In this document: piece by piece, positions 1 to 8,222 of the stretch
Layout: each line of letters begins with the position of its first letter
How positions within the stretch are numbered: position 1 is the first letter of the stretch
Assembly (NCBI GenBank): GCA_002367695.1
Contig: DFDK01000011.1
Location: forward strand, 1-20,684
DNA from: Acidimicrobium sp. UBA3029
Lineage (GTDB): Bacteria > Actinomycetota > Acidimicrobiia > Acidimicrobiales > Ilumatobacteraceae
Reading direction: 5' to 3'
DNA length: 20,684 nt
Program-made: the position numbers and the translations under genes
The notes under the pieces: generated by a model
Told to the model about the DNA's origin: nothing
The model's database searches: none
The model's input: only the letters and a program-made list of their open reading frames with translations

Positions 1-1031
1 GATGCCGACTGCTGAACGCCGAGCGCTTCACCACGACGGTCGTCGTCGGCCGAGTTTGCAACGAGCGCACTCAGAGATGGGCTTGCCACACCTGCACCGA
101 TCACCATGATGACCAATGCAATAATCAGTGTTGGCCAAATCACTGCCGCACTGAGTAGTAGCAAGCCAACTGCAACCAACACTTGCCCACTGCGCATCAT
201 ACGCAGCGAACCGAATTTTGCAGTGAGCGGTGCGATCAGTGCGCCTTGCACACCCGACATCAGCATGCCGATGCCAAGAAAAACTGCTGCTGTTGATGCT
301 TCGTCGAGATTAAATCGTGCGCCACCAAACAAGGAGAATGTTGCTTCGAAGCCCGAGAAAGCAAACATCGAGAAAAACCCGACGGCTGCAAGTGCACCAT
401 ATTTGCGCTTGCGAAATGGGATTGTCGTTGTACGCACTTCACTTGAGCGTGCGAAATCACGAGTCTCTGGTAAACGAATCATCGCTGCAACTGCATTGAC
501 TAATGCCAAGCAACCAGCAAGATAAAACGGCACGTGCGCACCACCAAGAGCCGCAAGGCCACCAAATGCAGGGCCAAATACAAAGCCAACACCAAACGCC
601 ATACCAAGCAAACCGAGCATGCGTGCGCGTTGCTCTTTGGACCCAATATCGGTCACGGCACTTTGTGCTACCGAAACGCTTGCACCCGATGCACCGTCGA
701 TAAGCCTGCCTGCAAACAACACCCACAGTGCGCCGGCCGCACCAGTAATAAAACTGCCAACTGCTGTGCCAAGTAGCGAGATAACTATGACTGGTTTGCG
801 ACCAACTCGATCAGACCACCGACCAAGTATTGGTGCAAAGATCATTTGAGCAAGTGAAAACGACGCAAACAACATGCCTACCTGAAAACCATTTGCCCCA
901 AATCGATCTGCGTAACGACCGAGAATTGGCGCGACCATGCCAAACCCGATCATGTCGAGCGCGACCGTGGACCAGATGATCCAAAAACCGCGCGGCAATG
1001 GCTCGCGAGGTATTTTTTGAGTCTCGGTCAT
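1..1031 (-). CDS. MFS transporter (3' end beyond window)
   Basis: Translating the minus strand from the ATG at 1031 gives an uninterrupted hydrophobic protein of about 343 residues that runs off the left edge. It shows repeated transmembrane segments and the classical major-facilitator motif A between helices 2 and 3 (GRWSDRVGRKP, residues 70-80). A second half begins near a basic loop around residue 200. MFS proteins of this type are inner-membrane, proton-driven exporters of drugs or small metabolites; the substrate cannot be read from the sequence. The ATG overlaps the TGA of cysS (ATGA), so the two genes are almost certainly co-transcribed and translationally coupled. The C-terminal part (probably helices 11-12) is missing because the window ends, not because the gene is broken. 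Confidence 0.88.
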   Translation of the reverse strand, partial: MTETQKIPREPLPRGFWIIWSTVALDMIGFGMVAPILGRYADRFGANGFQVGMLFASFSLAQMIFAPILGRWSDRVGRKPVIVISLLGTAVGSFITGAAGALWVLFAGRLIDGASGASVSVAQSAVTDIGSKEQRARMLGLLGMAFGVGFVFGPAFGGLAALGGAHVPFYLAGCLALVNAVAAMIRLPETRDFARSSEVRTTTIPFRKRKYGALAAVGFFSMFAFSGFEATFSLFGGARFNLDEASTAAVFLGIGMLMSGVQGALIAPLTAKFGSLRMMRSGQVLVAVGLLLLSAAVIWPTLIIALVIMVIGAGVASPSLSALVANSADDDRRGEALGVQQSA

Positions 1032-2395
1032 GCGCGACGCACGCGAGTGCCAGCCTTGGTGGTCTCGACCACGTAGCCGGCTGCTTGCAATTCAATACGT
1101 ATGGCGTCAGCCGTTGCAAAATCTTTTGCCACGCGAGCAGCATCGAGTTGTTGCGCGCGCTCAACTATCGCCGAATCAACATCGTCGCCGCTGCGCAACA
1201 CAAGACCAAGTGCATTGCACATTTCATGCACTGCAGTTGCTAGCTCGGCACATACTTCGGTGTCGCCAGATTCGATTGCGATATTTGCGCGTCGTACGGT
1301 GTCAAAAATAATTGCCATCGCATTTGGTGTATCGATGTCGTTGTCCATGACTTCGCGAAACTTGGCAAGTACTTCGGTGTCGGCAGACTTTGTTGGCAAA
1401 GCGGCTTTAGCCATGCGGTCTGCAAAGCCGTCCAGATTGGCAAGTGACTTGACCGACGAATCAATGTTGTCTTGACCCACCTTGACCGGTGAGCGGTAGT
1501 GAGTTTGCAACAACAACATGCGGTATGCGCGCGGGTCGTAGTGCTGCACGAGATCGACAAGATTGGTGACGTTACCAAGACTCTTCGACATTTTTTCGCC
1601 TTCGATATCAACGACAAATCCGTTATGCATCCAGTGCTGGGCAAATGTCTTACCAAGAGCCACTGCCTGTGCGCGCTCGTTTTCGTGGTGAGGAAAGCGC
1701 AAGTCAGCGCCACCGCAATGCAGATCAAAACCCTCACCAAGTAGTTGCAGACTCATCACTACACATTCGCTGTGCCACCCTGGTCGACCCTCGCCCCATG
1801 GTGAAGGCCAACTTGGTTCACCGGGTTTCGAAAACTTCCACAGTGCAAAGTCTGCTGGGTGTCGCTTTTGTGCAGCACCCAGCACTTCGCGATCACCGCC
1901 ACCAGACAGCATGTCATCCAAATTTTGATGCGCGAGCAATCCGTAATCTGGCACTGATGAAATGTCGAGATACACACCGTCGTCGGTGGCATAGGCACTA
2001 TCGCCAGCCATCAACTCGCCAATCATTTGCACCATCTGTTCTACATATTCAGTTGCGTGCGGCACATCGGTTGGTCGCAACACACCCAGCGCATTCATTG
2101 CCTCGAACCACACGGTTTCGCATTTGTGAGTGATCTCTGTCCACGGACGATTTTCGCGATTTGCGCGATCGATAATCTTGTCGTCGATATCGGTGATATT
2201 GGACACCAATCGCACCCGAACACCACACCACTCCATATATCTACGCAGAATGTCGTAGACCAACGTGGCGCGACCATGGCCCAAATGCGGCGGGCCGTAG
2301 ACGGTTGGGCCACACAAATAGATGCCCAACTTGCCGGGCTCGCGCATTTTAAGTTCGCGCACATCGCGTGTCACGGTGTCATATAAATGCAGCAC
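1028..2395 (-). CDS. cysS: Cysteinyl-tRNA synthetase
   Basis: Class I aminoacyl-tRNA synthetase charging tRNA-Cys with cysteine in the cytoplasm. The N-terminus carries the zinc-binding, cysteine-specific motif CGPTVYGPPHLGHGR, with Cys28 as a zinc ligand and HLGH (37-40) as the HIGH signature. The middle has WHSEC and GGADLRFPHHENE, which supply further zinc ligands. KMSKSLGN, the ATP-binding loop, lies near residue 270, and a helical anticodon-binding region ends the protein. At 455 aa it matches the family. MshC, the paralogue for mycothiol synthesis, is less likely because the motif is the CysS form. The frame is open to a GTG at 2401, but I prefer the GTG at 2395. It gives the usual short leader (MLHLYDT), has an AGG 8 nt upstream and a TAGGCT hexamer 6 nt upstream. 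It is divergent from valS and is followed by an ATGA-overlapping MFS gene. Confidence 0.95.
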   Translation of the reverse strand: MLHLYDTVTRDVRELKMREPGKLGIYLCGPTVYGPPHLGHGRATLVYDILRRYMEWCGVRVRLVSNITDIDDKIIDRANRENRPWTEITHKCETVWFEAMNALGVLRPTDVPHATEYVEQMVQMIGELMAGDSAYATDDGVYLDISSVPDYGLLAHQNLDDMLSGGGDREVLGAAQKRHPADFALWKFSKPGEPSWPSPWGEGRPGWHSECVVMSLQLLGEGFDLHCGGADLRFPHHENERAQAVALGKTFAQHWMHNGFVVDIEGEKMSKSLGNVTNLVDLVQHYDPRAYRMLLLQTHYRSPVKVGQDNIDSSVKSLANLDGFADRMAKAALPTKSADTEVLAKFREVMDNDIDTPNAMAIIFDTVRRANIAIESGDTEVCAELATAVHEMCNALGLVLRSGDDVDSAIVERAQQLDAARVAKDFATADAIRIELQAAGYVVETTKAGTRVRRA

Positions 2396-2401
2396 GCACA
2401 C

Positions 2402-2407
2402 AGCCTA
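2402..2407 (-). promoter_or_regulatory. Candidate -10 hexamer of cysS
   Basis: TAGGCT on the minus strand lies 6 nt before the GTG at 2395. This fits the TAnnnT -10 pattern of leaderless actinobacterial promoters. The AGG inside it could instead act as a weak Shine-Dalgarno. No good -35 box is visible. Confidence 0.3.
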
Positions 2408-2444
2408 GAGGCGTAGTTGTAGGCCAAGCAGTGGCCCGACCCAA

Positions 2445-2450
2445 TACAGT
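2445..2450 (+). promoter_or_regulatory. Candidate -10 hexamer of valS
   Basis: TACAGT lies 9 nt before the valS ATG in the 64-base divergent gap. There is no purine-rich Shine-Dalgarno in front of the ATG, so transcription starting at or just before it is plausible. No convincing -35 was found. Confidence 0.3.
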
Positions 2451-2459
2451 TAATGCGCG

Positions 2460-5039
2460 ATGACCGTGCCAGATAAGCCCTCCCTCGACAACGTCGAAAG
2501 CAAGTTGATTGCACAGTGGGACGCCTTGGGCACCTACGCATTTGATCGCAAGGCCACTCGCGACAACGTCTTTGCCATCGATACCCCTCCGCCCACCGTG
2601 AGCGGCTCGCTACACATGGGCCACGTGTTTAGTTATACCCACACCGATGCAGTTGCCAGGTTTTGGCGGATGCGTGGAAAATCAGTTTTTTATCCGATGG
2701 GTTGGGACGACAACGGACTGCCGACCGAACGTCGTGTACAAAATTATTTTGGTGTGTCATGCGATCCAAGCGTCGCGCATGATCACAACTTTGTGCCACC
2801 ATTTCGCGGCGACGTACCAAAAGATCACCGAGCGGTCGCCATCTCGCGCCCCAACTTCATTGCGTTGTGCGAAGAACTCACACATCAAGATGAAAAGGTA
2901 TTTGAAGACCTGTTTCGTCGACTTGGGCTGTCTGTTGACTGGTCATTGCTCTACACCACTATTAGTGATCACGCGCGACGTACAAGCCAAGATGCATTTT
3001 TGCGTAACTTGTCGCGCGGCGAGGCTTACGCCCAAGAAGCACCAACGTTATGGGACGTCGATTTTGGAACAGCTGTTGCCCAAGCCGAATTAGAAGATCG
3101 CGAGCGCCCTGGCGCGTTTCACGATATTTCTTTTCAACACGAATCTGGTGGCGAAATACTGATTGCGACTACGCGACCAGAACTCATTCCTGCTTGTGTT
3201 GCGCTCGTTGCTCACCCGGACGATGACCGATACAAACCATTTTTTGGCACCATGGTGCGCACGCCCTTATTTGATGTAGCAGTGCCTGTGCTCGCACACG
3301 AACTTGCACAGATTGACAAAGGTACGGGCATTGCGATGGTCTGTACGTTTGGCGACCTCACCGATGTTGTGTGGTGGCGAGAACTCAATTTGCCAACACG
3401 ACCAATTATTGGCCGCGATGGTCGCATATTGACCCAAGCGCCAGATGGCATGACAAGTACTGCTGGTCTCGAGCAGTACGCCGTACTTGCTGGCAAGTCG
3501 GTGAAACAGGCTCAGACCGCAATCGTCGAAATGTTGCGCACAAGTGGTGACTTACGTGGAGAGCCAAAACCACTCATGCATCCAGTCAAGTTTTACGAAA
3601 AGGGCGATCGACCACTCGAGATAGTGACAAGTCGTCAGTGGTACATCCGCAACGGCGGTCGCGATGCCGATTTACGTGCAGCATTGCTTACACGTGGCAA
3701 TCAATTGGCTTGGCATCCCGAATTCATGCAACATCGCTACAGCAACTGGGTTGATGGACTTAACGGCGACTGGCTTGTCAGTCGTCAGCGTTACTTCGGT
3801 GTGCCAGTGCCGTTGTGGTATCGACTCAATACAGCCAGCGAACCTGACTATTCAAACCCACTTGTACCGGATGCTTCACGATTGCCAATTGATCCAAGCA
3901 CAGACGTACCAAATGAATACACCGAAGCACAGCGCGGTGTACCGGGCGGGTTTGTTGGTGACGCTGATGTGCTCGACACGTGGGCCACATCTTCATTGAC
4001 GCCACAAATTGCTGGCCGCTGGCTCGACGACCCCACAATGTTTAACAACGTGTTTCCAATGGACGTGCGCCCTCAAGGTCATGACATCATTCGCACATGG
4101 TTGTTTGCAACAACTGTTCGTTCACACTTCGAACACAGTGTTGCACCGTGGCGCAATGCGGCATTGTCGGGATGGATCTTGGACCCAGATCGCAAAAAGA
4201 TGTCGAAGTCGAAGGGCAATGTTGTTACGCCAATCGATTTGTTCGAGCAATACGGCAGCGACGCCGTTCGTTACTGGGCTGCTTCTGCCCGACCGGGTGT
4301 CGATACTGCATTTAGCGAAGACCAAATGAAGGTTGGTCGCAAATTGGCAACCAAGTTGCTCAATGCAACAAAGTTTGTGTTGGGTGCTGGAGATGTAAGT
4401 GCTGAAGTCGTGCCAACCGAGCCACTTGACATTGCAATGCTGCAGCGACTCAGTGTTGTCATCAACGATGCAACCTCCGCGTTCGAATCATTTGACTACG
4501 CGCGTGCGCTCGAACGCACCGAATCATTCTTTTGGTGGTTCTGCGATGATTATCTAGAACTCGTCAAGATGCGTGCGTACGGCATCACCGACATCTCGGC
4601 GTCTGCTCGGGCTGCACTACAACGCGCGCTCAGTGTTATGCAGCGCTTGTTCGCACCACATATTCCATTCGCCACCGAAGAGGTATGGAGTTGGTGGCAA
4701 CAGGACTCAATCCACTTGGCCCAATGGCCAACAATTACGGAAATCACCGGAGACACCAAACATGTTGATGCCTCCGAGATGATGCTAGATAGCGCATGCA
4801 ATGTAATCGGCGTGATTCGCCGTACCAAGACTGAAGCAAAACTCTCGCAACGTGCCGAAGTTGAGTACACATCAGTGAGCGCAACAGACGCGCAAATCGC
4901 TTTGCTCAAAGAGTGCATTGGAGACTTACAAAACGCTGGCGTCGTACCTGCCATCGAGTTTGTTGCACATGTGGCCGGCGACTCTGTGGCACATATTGCA
5001 ACAACCGTTCGACTGGCTCCGGTCGTGGACGCAAAATGA
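2460..5039 (+). CDS. valS: Valyl-tRNA synthetase
   Basis: Class I aminoacyl-tRNA synthetase that attaches valine to tRNA-Val and edits threonine mischarging. The protein starts with the family's opening Rossmann sequence; the HIGH signature is HMGH at residues 52-55 within the PPPTVSGSLHMGH block. A long connective-peptide editing domain occupies roughly residues 180-380. The KMSKS loop is at 580-584, followed by an anticodon-binding helical domain. The length of 859 aa is typical of full-length actinobacterial and archaeal-type ValS. The start is the ATG right after GCGCG; no other start fits the conserved N-terminus better. The last codons overlap the ATG of the LCP gene (ATGA), so the two are translationally coupled. 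Confidence 0.96.
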   Translation: MTVPDKPSLDNVESKLIAQWDALGTYAFDRKATRDNVFAIDTPPPTVSGSLHMGHVFSYTHTDAVARFWRMRGKSVFYPMGWDDNGLPTERRVQNYFGVSCDPSVAHDHNFVPPFRGDVPKDHRAVAISRPNFIALCEELTHQDEKVFEDLFRRLGLSVDWSLLYTTISDHARRTSQDAFLRNLSRGEAYAQEAPTLWDVDFGTAVAQAELEDRERPGAFHDISFQHESGGEILIATTRPELIPACVALVAHPDDDRYKPFFGTMVRTPLFDVAVPVLAHELAQIDKGTGIAMVCTFGDLTDVVWWRELNLPTRPIIGRDGRILTQAPDGMTSTAGLEQYAVLAGKSVKQAQTAIVEMLRTSGDLRGEPKPLMHPVKFYEKGDRPLEIVTSRQWYIRNGGRDADLRAALLTRGNQLAWHPEFMQHRYSNWVDGLNGDWLVSRQRYFGVPVPLWYRLNTASEPDYSNPLVPDASRLPIDPSTDVPNEYTEAQRGVPGGFVGDADVLDTWATSSLTPQIAGRWLDDPTMFNNVFPMDVRPQGHDIIRTWLFATTVRSHFEHSVAPWRNAALSGWILDPDRKKMSKSKGNVVTPIDLFEQYGSDAVRYWAASARPGVDTAFSEDQMKVGRKLATKLLNATKFVLGAGDVSAEVVPTEPLDIAMLQRLSVVINDATSAFESFDYARALERTESFFWWFCDDYLELVKMRAYGITDISASARAALQRALSVMQRLFAPHIPFATEEVWSWWQQDSIHLAQWPTITEITGDTKHVDASEMMLDSACNVIGVIRRTKTEAKLSQRAEVEYTSVSATDAQIALLKECIGDLQNAGVVPAIEFVAHVAGDSVAHIATTVRLAPVVDAK

Positions 5040-6337
5040 GTCGCAACAAACGCCTCGTACGACGCTACGCCAGACCACGTTCCCACTACTTGGTACTGAC
5101 CCTCAACATCGTTGTTGTTTTTTCATTGCTCATTGCCGGAGTTGGCATGTTGTGGGCAAACAATCGTCTCAATACGCGACAAGTCGTTTCACTCAATCGT
5201 GACCCAATTGCCAAACCAAGTACCGACGCCGAAATCACACCATCTGATAGTTGGAATCTGACCGAGGGTGACCTTGCCGCTAAAAACTTTTTACTCACTG
5301 GCTCAGACAACGGCAGTTGCGTTGACCCAAAATCTCCTTATGCCGGAGCATTTGGCGACCGAACAAGCTTTGGCGAGCGCAGTGACACGATCATGATTAT
5401 CCGCGTCGATCCAAAAGACAATCATGCGGCTTTCCTGTCTTTCCCGCGCGACTTGTGGGTCAAGATCGCAGGCTCAACACGAACCAACCGCATCAACACT
5501 GCTTTTGATCGCAAAAACCCCAACAAGCTAGTCGACACAATTTACCAAAACTTTGGAATCAGTATCGATCACTACGTCGACATCGACTTTTGTGCATTTA
5601 AAGAAATCGTCAATGCCGTTGGTGGTGTCAGCATTCCGTTTTTGTATGAGACTCGTGACAAAAAAACAGGTCTGTATGTGCCGGCACCAAGTTGCTTCGA
5701 GTTTTCAGGTGATCACGCGCTCGCCTACGTTCGATCTCGATCGGGTTATTCATACTTTGACCCTGCAAAAAATGAATGGATCAAAGACGGTACAGGAGAC
5801 CTCGGACGCATCAGTCGTCAACAGGACTTCATTCGCCGCGCTATGCAACGAGCACTTGATAAGGGATCAAGTAGCCCAACTGTTGCCAACAAACTGCTCA
5901 ATGCCGCACTCAAAAATGTGATTACCGATGATCAACTCACACCAATTTCTATGCTCCAACTAGCACAAGCAATGCGCGACCTCAATACGAGCAAAATTCC
6001 CACCTACACGATTTCTACAACTAGCAAAATGGTCGGCGATCAAGCCGTCCTTGTTCCCCGTATTCAAAACGACACGATGCGAGAAGTGCTTGCGCTGTTT
6101 CAAGGCAAAGCAAGTTTTGCTACACCTGGCTCGGCCACCGACGCACCACCCACATCCGACATGACAACAACCGAAGGCGCACTCGGCGGTGTTACTAGTG
6201 GAGACATAGTGCCGGTGGGTTTCGTGAAGTACACGAGCAATGCCTCATCATCTGCACCACCAACAACACTTCCAGTTGTCGCACCAGAACAAGCAACGCT
6301 CGGTGTTGCTCCGCCAAATGATCCGAGTTGTCGCTAG
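5036..6337 (+). CDS. LCP (LytR-CpsA-Psr) family cell-wall protein
   Basis: LCP proteins are membrane-anchored phosphotransferases that move polyprenyl-pyrophosphate-linked glycopolymers onto peptidoglycan (arabinogalactan or teichoic-acid-like polymers). The chosen ATG overlaps the valS stop. The product begins with a basic cytoplasmic segment and one transmembrane helix at about residues 18-41. The extracellular LCP domain has RSDTIMIIRVDP, SFPRDLWV (about 135-142), RINTAF and a YVRSRSG...GRISRQQ block, whose Arg and Asp residues bind the pyrophosphate and metal. The tail after about residue 380 is rich in Thr, Pro, Ser and Ala and low in predicted structure, as often seen after LCP domains. 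The length of 433 aa is normal. The open frame extends upstream to 4913 inside valS, but that start would bury 41 extra residues in a coding overlap and remove the signal-anchor pattern. Its TAG stop overlaps the convergent TAG of the VWA gene (CTAG). Confidence 0.92.
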   Translation: MSRNKRLVRRYARPRSHYLVLTLNIVVVFSLLIAGVGMLWANNRLNTRQVVSLNRDPIAKPSTDAEITPSDSWNLTEGDLAAKNFLLTGSDNGSCVDPKSPYAGAFGDRTSFGERSDTIMIIRVDPKDNHAAFLSFPRDLWVKIAGSTRTNRINTAFDRKNPNKLVDTIYQNFGISIDHYVDIDFCAFKEIVNAVGGVSIPFLYETRDKKTGLYVPAPSCFEFSGDHALAYVRSRSGYSYFDPAKNEWIKDGTGDLGRISRQQDFIRRAMQRALDKGSSSPTVANKLLNAALKNVITDDQLTPISMLQLAQAMRDLNTSKIPTYTISTTSKMVGDQAVLVPRIQNDTMREVLALFQGKASFATPGSATDAPPTSDMTTTEGALGGVTSGDIVPVGFVKYTSNASSSAPPTTLPVVAPEQATLGVAPPNDPSCR

Positions 6338-7077
6338 TCGAGCACTCGTCGTAGTGCATCGGGTACGTCGCTAGGCCCACTCACCGTTGTAAACCTTGCA
6401 CCTACTTGTTGTGCAAACACACGGGCTTCAGCAGCATCATCGACTGGCGCGATGACCACAAGTTCTTCAAGTGAACAACCAGCAAGCACCGCATCGCCCT
6501 CTACAGTCGAGCGACAATCGGAAAACAGAATCGTTACCCGCCTACCCGCACGAGAACGCGCTAGTTGGTTGCCTGCAGTCGTTAATGCTTGAGCAAGGTT
6601 GGTTGTGCCAAACCCACGCAACGAAAGCACGGCATTTACAACCTGCTCGCTTGACCGCGAAATATCCTGCGACTTTGCAACCACAACATCATTGCCGAAT
6701 ACCAGCACGCTGTAATCGCTTGGCTCGCGACTGGCTACAGCCGCAGCCGCCATTGCCGAATTGGCAAGTGGCTTGCCGCCCATCGAGCCACTGCGGTCAA
6801 CCACCAAACTGAATGCTGTCCCTGGTTTTGTCCAGCCGCGCACCTTCAGGGCATCTACATCAACAGCACCATGCACTCGAATTTCGTTCAATCCATCAAG
6901 GCTCGCATCGATGTCGATATCGCCTGCATCGGGCTGGTAGTTCACCAAAGTCATCTTGCCAATGCCACGAGGACGCGGCTTTCCTGAGCGCGCAATCTCG
7001 AGCATCACTCGACCAGCGAGTTGACGTGCAAGTTCGCGCAACTTTGGGTCGGTTGCTGCAGTCAAGTCAGCGAGCAT
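6334..7077 (-). CDS. VWA-domain protein, partner of MoxR ATPase (MadC/CoxE-like); start unresolved
   Basis: The protein carries a von Willebrand factor A domain with a metal-ion-dependent adhesion site, DRSGSMGG, and later metal-site residues in a GFGTTNLAQAL segment. Such proteins act with MoxR-type ATPases to assemble or activate metal or cofactor enzymes; from memory, NCBI calls the mycofactocin-linked pair MadB/MadC. The coordinates use the first ATG, but this is probably not the true start. The same frame continues upstream, without a stop, across 7078-7266 and into the MoxR gene. It encodes protein-like sequence (WRPDWGHDLELANP, HDRFEQISPEVGELDEAAID) that flows into the domain. No ATG, GTG or TTG occurs in that stretch; the frame is open only to a TGA at 7387-7389, with one CTG at 7347. 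See the frameshift-site entry. It is last in the dehydrogenase-MoxR-VWA operon, and its TAG overlaps the LCP stop. Confidence 0.82.
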   Translation of the reverse strand: MLADLTAATDPKLRELARQLAGRVMLEIARSGKPRPRGIGKMTLVNYQPDAGDIDIDASLDGLNEIRVHGAVDVDALKVRGWTKPGTAFSLVVDRSGSMGGKPLANSAMAAAAVASREPSDYSVLVFGNDVVVAKSQDISRSSEQVVNAVLSLRGFGTTNLAQALTTAGNQLARSRAGRRVTILFSDCRSTVEGDAVLAGCSLEELVVIAPVDDAAEARVFAQQVGARFTTVSGPSDVPDALRRVLD

Positions 7078-7262
7078 GCCAAGTATTTCATCAGGCGCTT
7101 CGTTGAGTGCTTCGTCAATAGCAGCCTCATCGAGCTCTCCAACTTCGGGAGAGATTTGTTCAAATCGATCATGCCGGGCAAGATCACTGCGCGAAACAGT
7201 TTTCTTGTTTGCTTGACTCTCTGCTTGCTCCGCGAGTGCGCCCTCTTTAACTGCCGGATTTG

Positions 7263-8222
7263 CTAGTTCGAGGTCGTGGCCCCAATCGGGGCGCCAGCTT
7301 TTCCCGCTGACTCGTCTCCGGCACTCACACCAAAAACGTCGTTCCAGATTTCGGCAACAACATCTTCTGCGTTGCGCACGCTTCCTTCACGAATACGCAC
7401 TCTGCCACTGATGGCAACCAGTGCACTATCGAGACCGATCGACGGAGAAATGTTCTTTGAAGACCGCACCTCGGCCAAACTCGACGCCACCAACGCTGTA
7501 TCAATCGCTCCACGAACCGACGACCCAACTCTCAAATCAGGATGATTGCGTGTGCGACGGACAACTTCAACAACTTTTGTAACCCAAACAGCATCTGGTT
7601 GCACACCAGCGCTGTTTTTTTGGTTATTCGCCTTCAGATTGCGATCAACGATCGCGCATTCGTCTTCTGAGGACTGATATGTCATCGCAACACGACACAC
7701 ACGGTCGTAAACAGCACTTGAAATACGGGCTGTTCCGACGGCATCAAATGGGTTCATTGCTGCAACCAGTCGAAAACCCTCTGCGCCAACTACTTTGCCG
7801 AGGCGTGGCACCGTAATTTCACCTTCGCTCATCACCGTGATCAATACGTTGAGCGTCTCTTCTGGAATGCGGTTGATCTCTTCTACATACAACAATGAGC
7901 CTTCACGTAATGCAGTAACAAGTGGACCATCCACGAAAACGTCTGGCGTGTATCCATCGCTCAAGACGCGAGCTGGGTCAAAGTGACCAATTAATCGTGC
8001 TGGTGTGAGCTCGGCGTTGCCCTCAACAAACGAAAACCCAACCGACATGCTTTGCGCAACTGCTCGCAATAGTGTGCTTTTACCTGTGCCGGGCGGCCCC
8101 TCAAGCAACATATGTCGACCAGCGACAAGTGCCGCAACTACCAGCTCAATTTCGCGCTGACGCCCTACAACATCGTTGCCAACAGCACCAATGATCTGAG
8201 CTGATGTTTGGGGATCAGTCAT
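7263..8222 (-). CDS. MoxR-type AAA+ ATPase (MadB-like)
   Basis: Cytoplasmic AAA+ ATPase of the MoxR group, which remodels or activates client enzymes together with a VWA partner. Motifs: Walker A GPPGTGKST at residues 42-50, Walker B LLYVEEINRIPEE around residues 102-114, a sensor-1 region AAMNPFDAVGTARI, and a sensor-2-like helical C-terminus. The frame of 319 residues is normal for the family. I chose the ATG at 8222 because it overlaps the dehydrogenase stop (8 nt overlap); an in-frame GTG at 8255 would add 11 residues without a better ribosome site. The gene sits between an NDMA-type alcohol dehydrogenase and the VWA gene, so the natural reading is a dehydrogenase activation pair. Near its 3' end lies a possible -1 frameshift site that would fuse it to the VWA frame. 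Confidence 0.92.
   Translation of the reverse strand: MTDPQTSAQIIGAVGNDVVGRQREIELVVAALVAGRHMLLEGPPGTGKSTLLRAVAQSMSVGFSFVEGNAELTPARLIGHFDPARVLSDGYTPDVFVDGPLVTALREGSLLYVEEINRIPEETLNVLITVMSEGEITVPRLGKVVGAEGFRLVAAMNPFDAVGTARISSAVYDRVCRVAMTYQSSEDECAIVDRNLKANNQKNSAGVQPDAVWVTKVVEVVRRTRNHPDLRVGSSVRGAIDTALVASSLAEVRSSKNISPSIGLDSALVAISGRVRIREGSVRNAEDVVAEIWNDVFGVSAGDESAGKAGAPIGATTSN
7279..7319 (-). other. Candidate -1 ribosomal frameshift signal between MoxR and VWA frames
   Basis: Reading the minus strand: an SD-like GGAG (7319-7316), 10 nt, then the heptamer GGGAAAA (7305-7299), 6 nt, then the perfect hairpin GCCCC-GATT-GGGGC (7292-7279). The heptamer is phased X XXY YYZ in the MoxR frame (GCG GGA AAA). 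A -1 slip there leads exactly into the VWA frame, which stays open to the VWA stop and would give a MoxR-VWA fusion of about 629 residues. Without a slip, MoxR ends 12 codons later at TAG (7265-7263). This is the layout of dnaX-type sites, and lambda G-GT uses the similar GGGAAAG. The stem is short (5 bp), so efficiency is uncertain. Alternatives are a non-canonical start (GTC at 7311, CTG at 7347) or a sequence error. Confidence 0.4.

Noticed and set aside
1028..2395. MshC (mycothiol ligase) instead of CysS
   Set aside because: MshC is a close paralogue, but the N-terminal CGPTVYGPPHLGHGR and the complete anticodon-binding C-terminus are of the CysS form.
4913..5035. Upstream extension of the LCP protein into valS
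   Set aside because: The extension only reads through the valS 3' end in another frame; the ATG at 5036 gives the ATGA overlap and the normal basic-plus-helix N-terminus.
7279..7292. GCCCC-GATT-GGGGC hairpin as an intrinsic terminator after MoxR
   Set aside because: There is no T-tract after the stem, it lies before the MoxR stop, and the next gene in the operon follows. It is better viewed as part of the possible frameshift signal.
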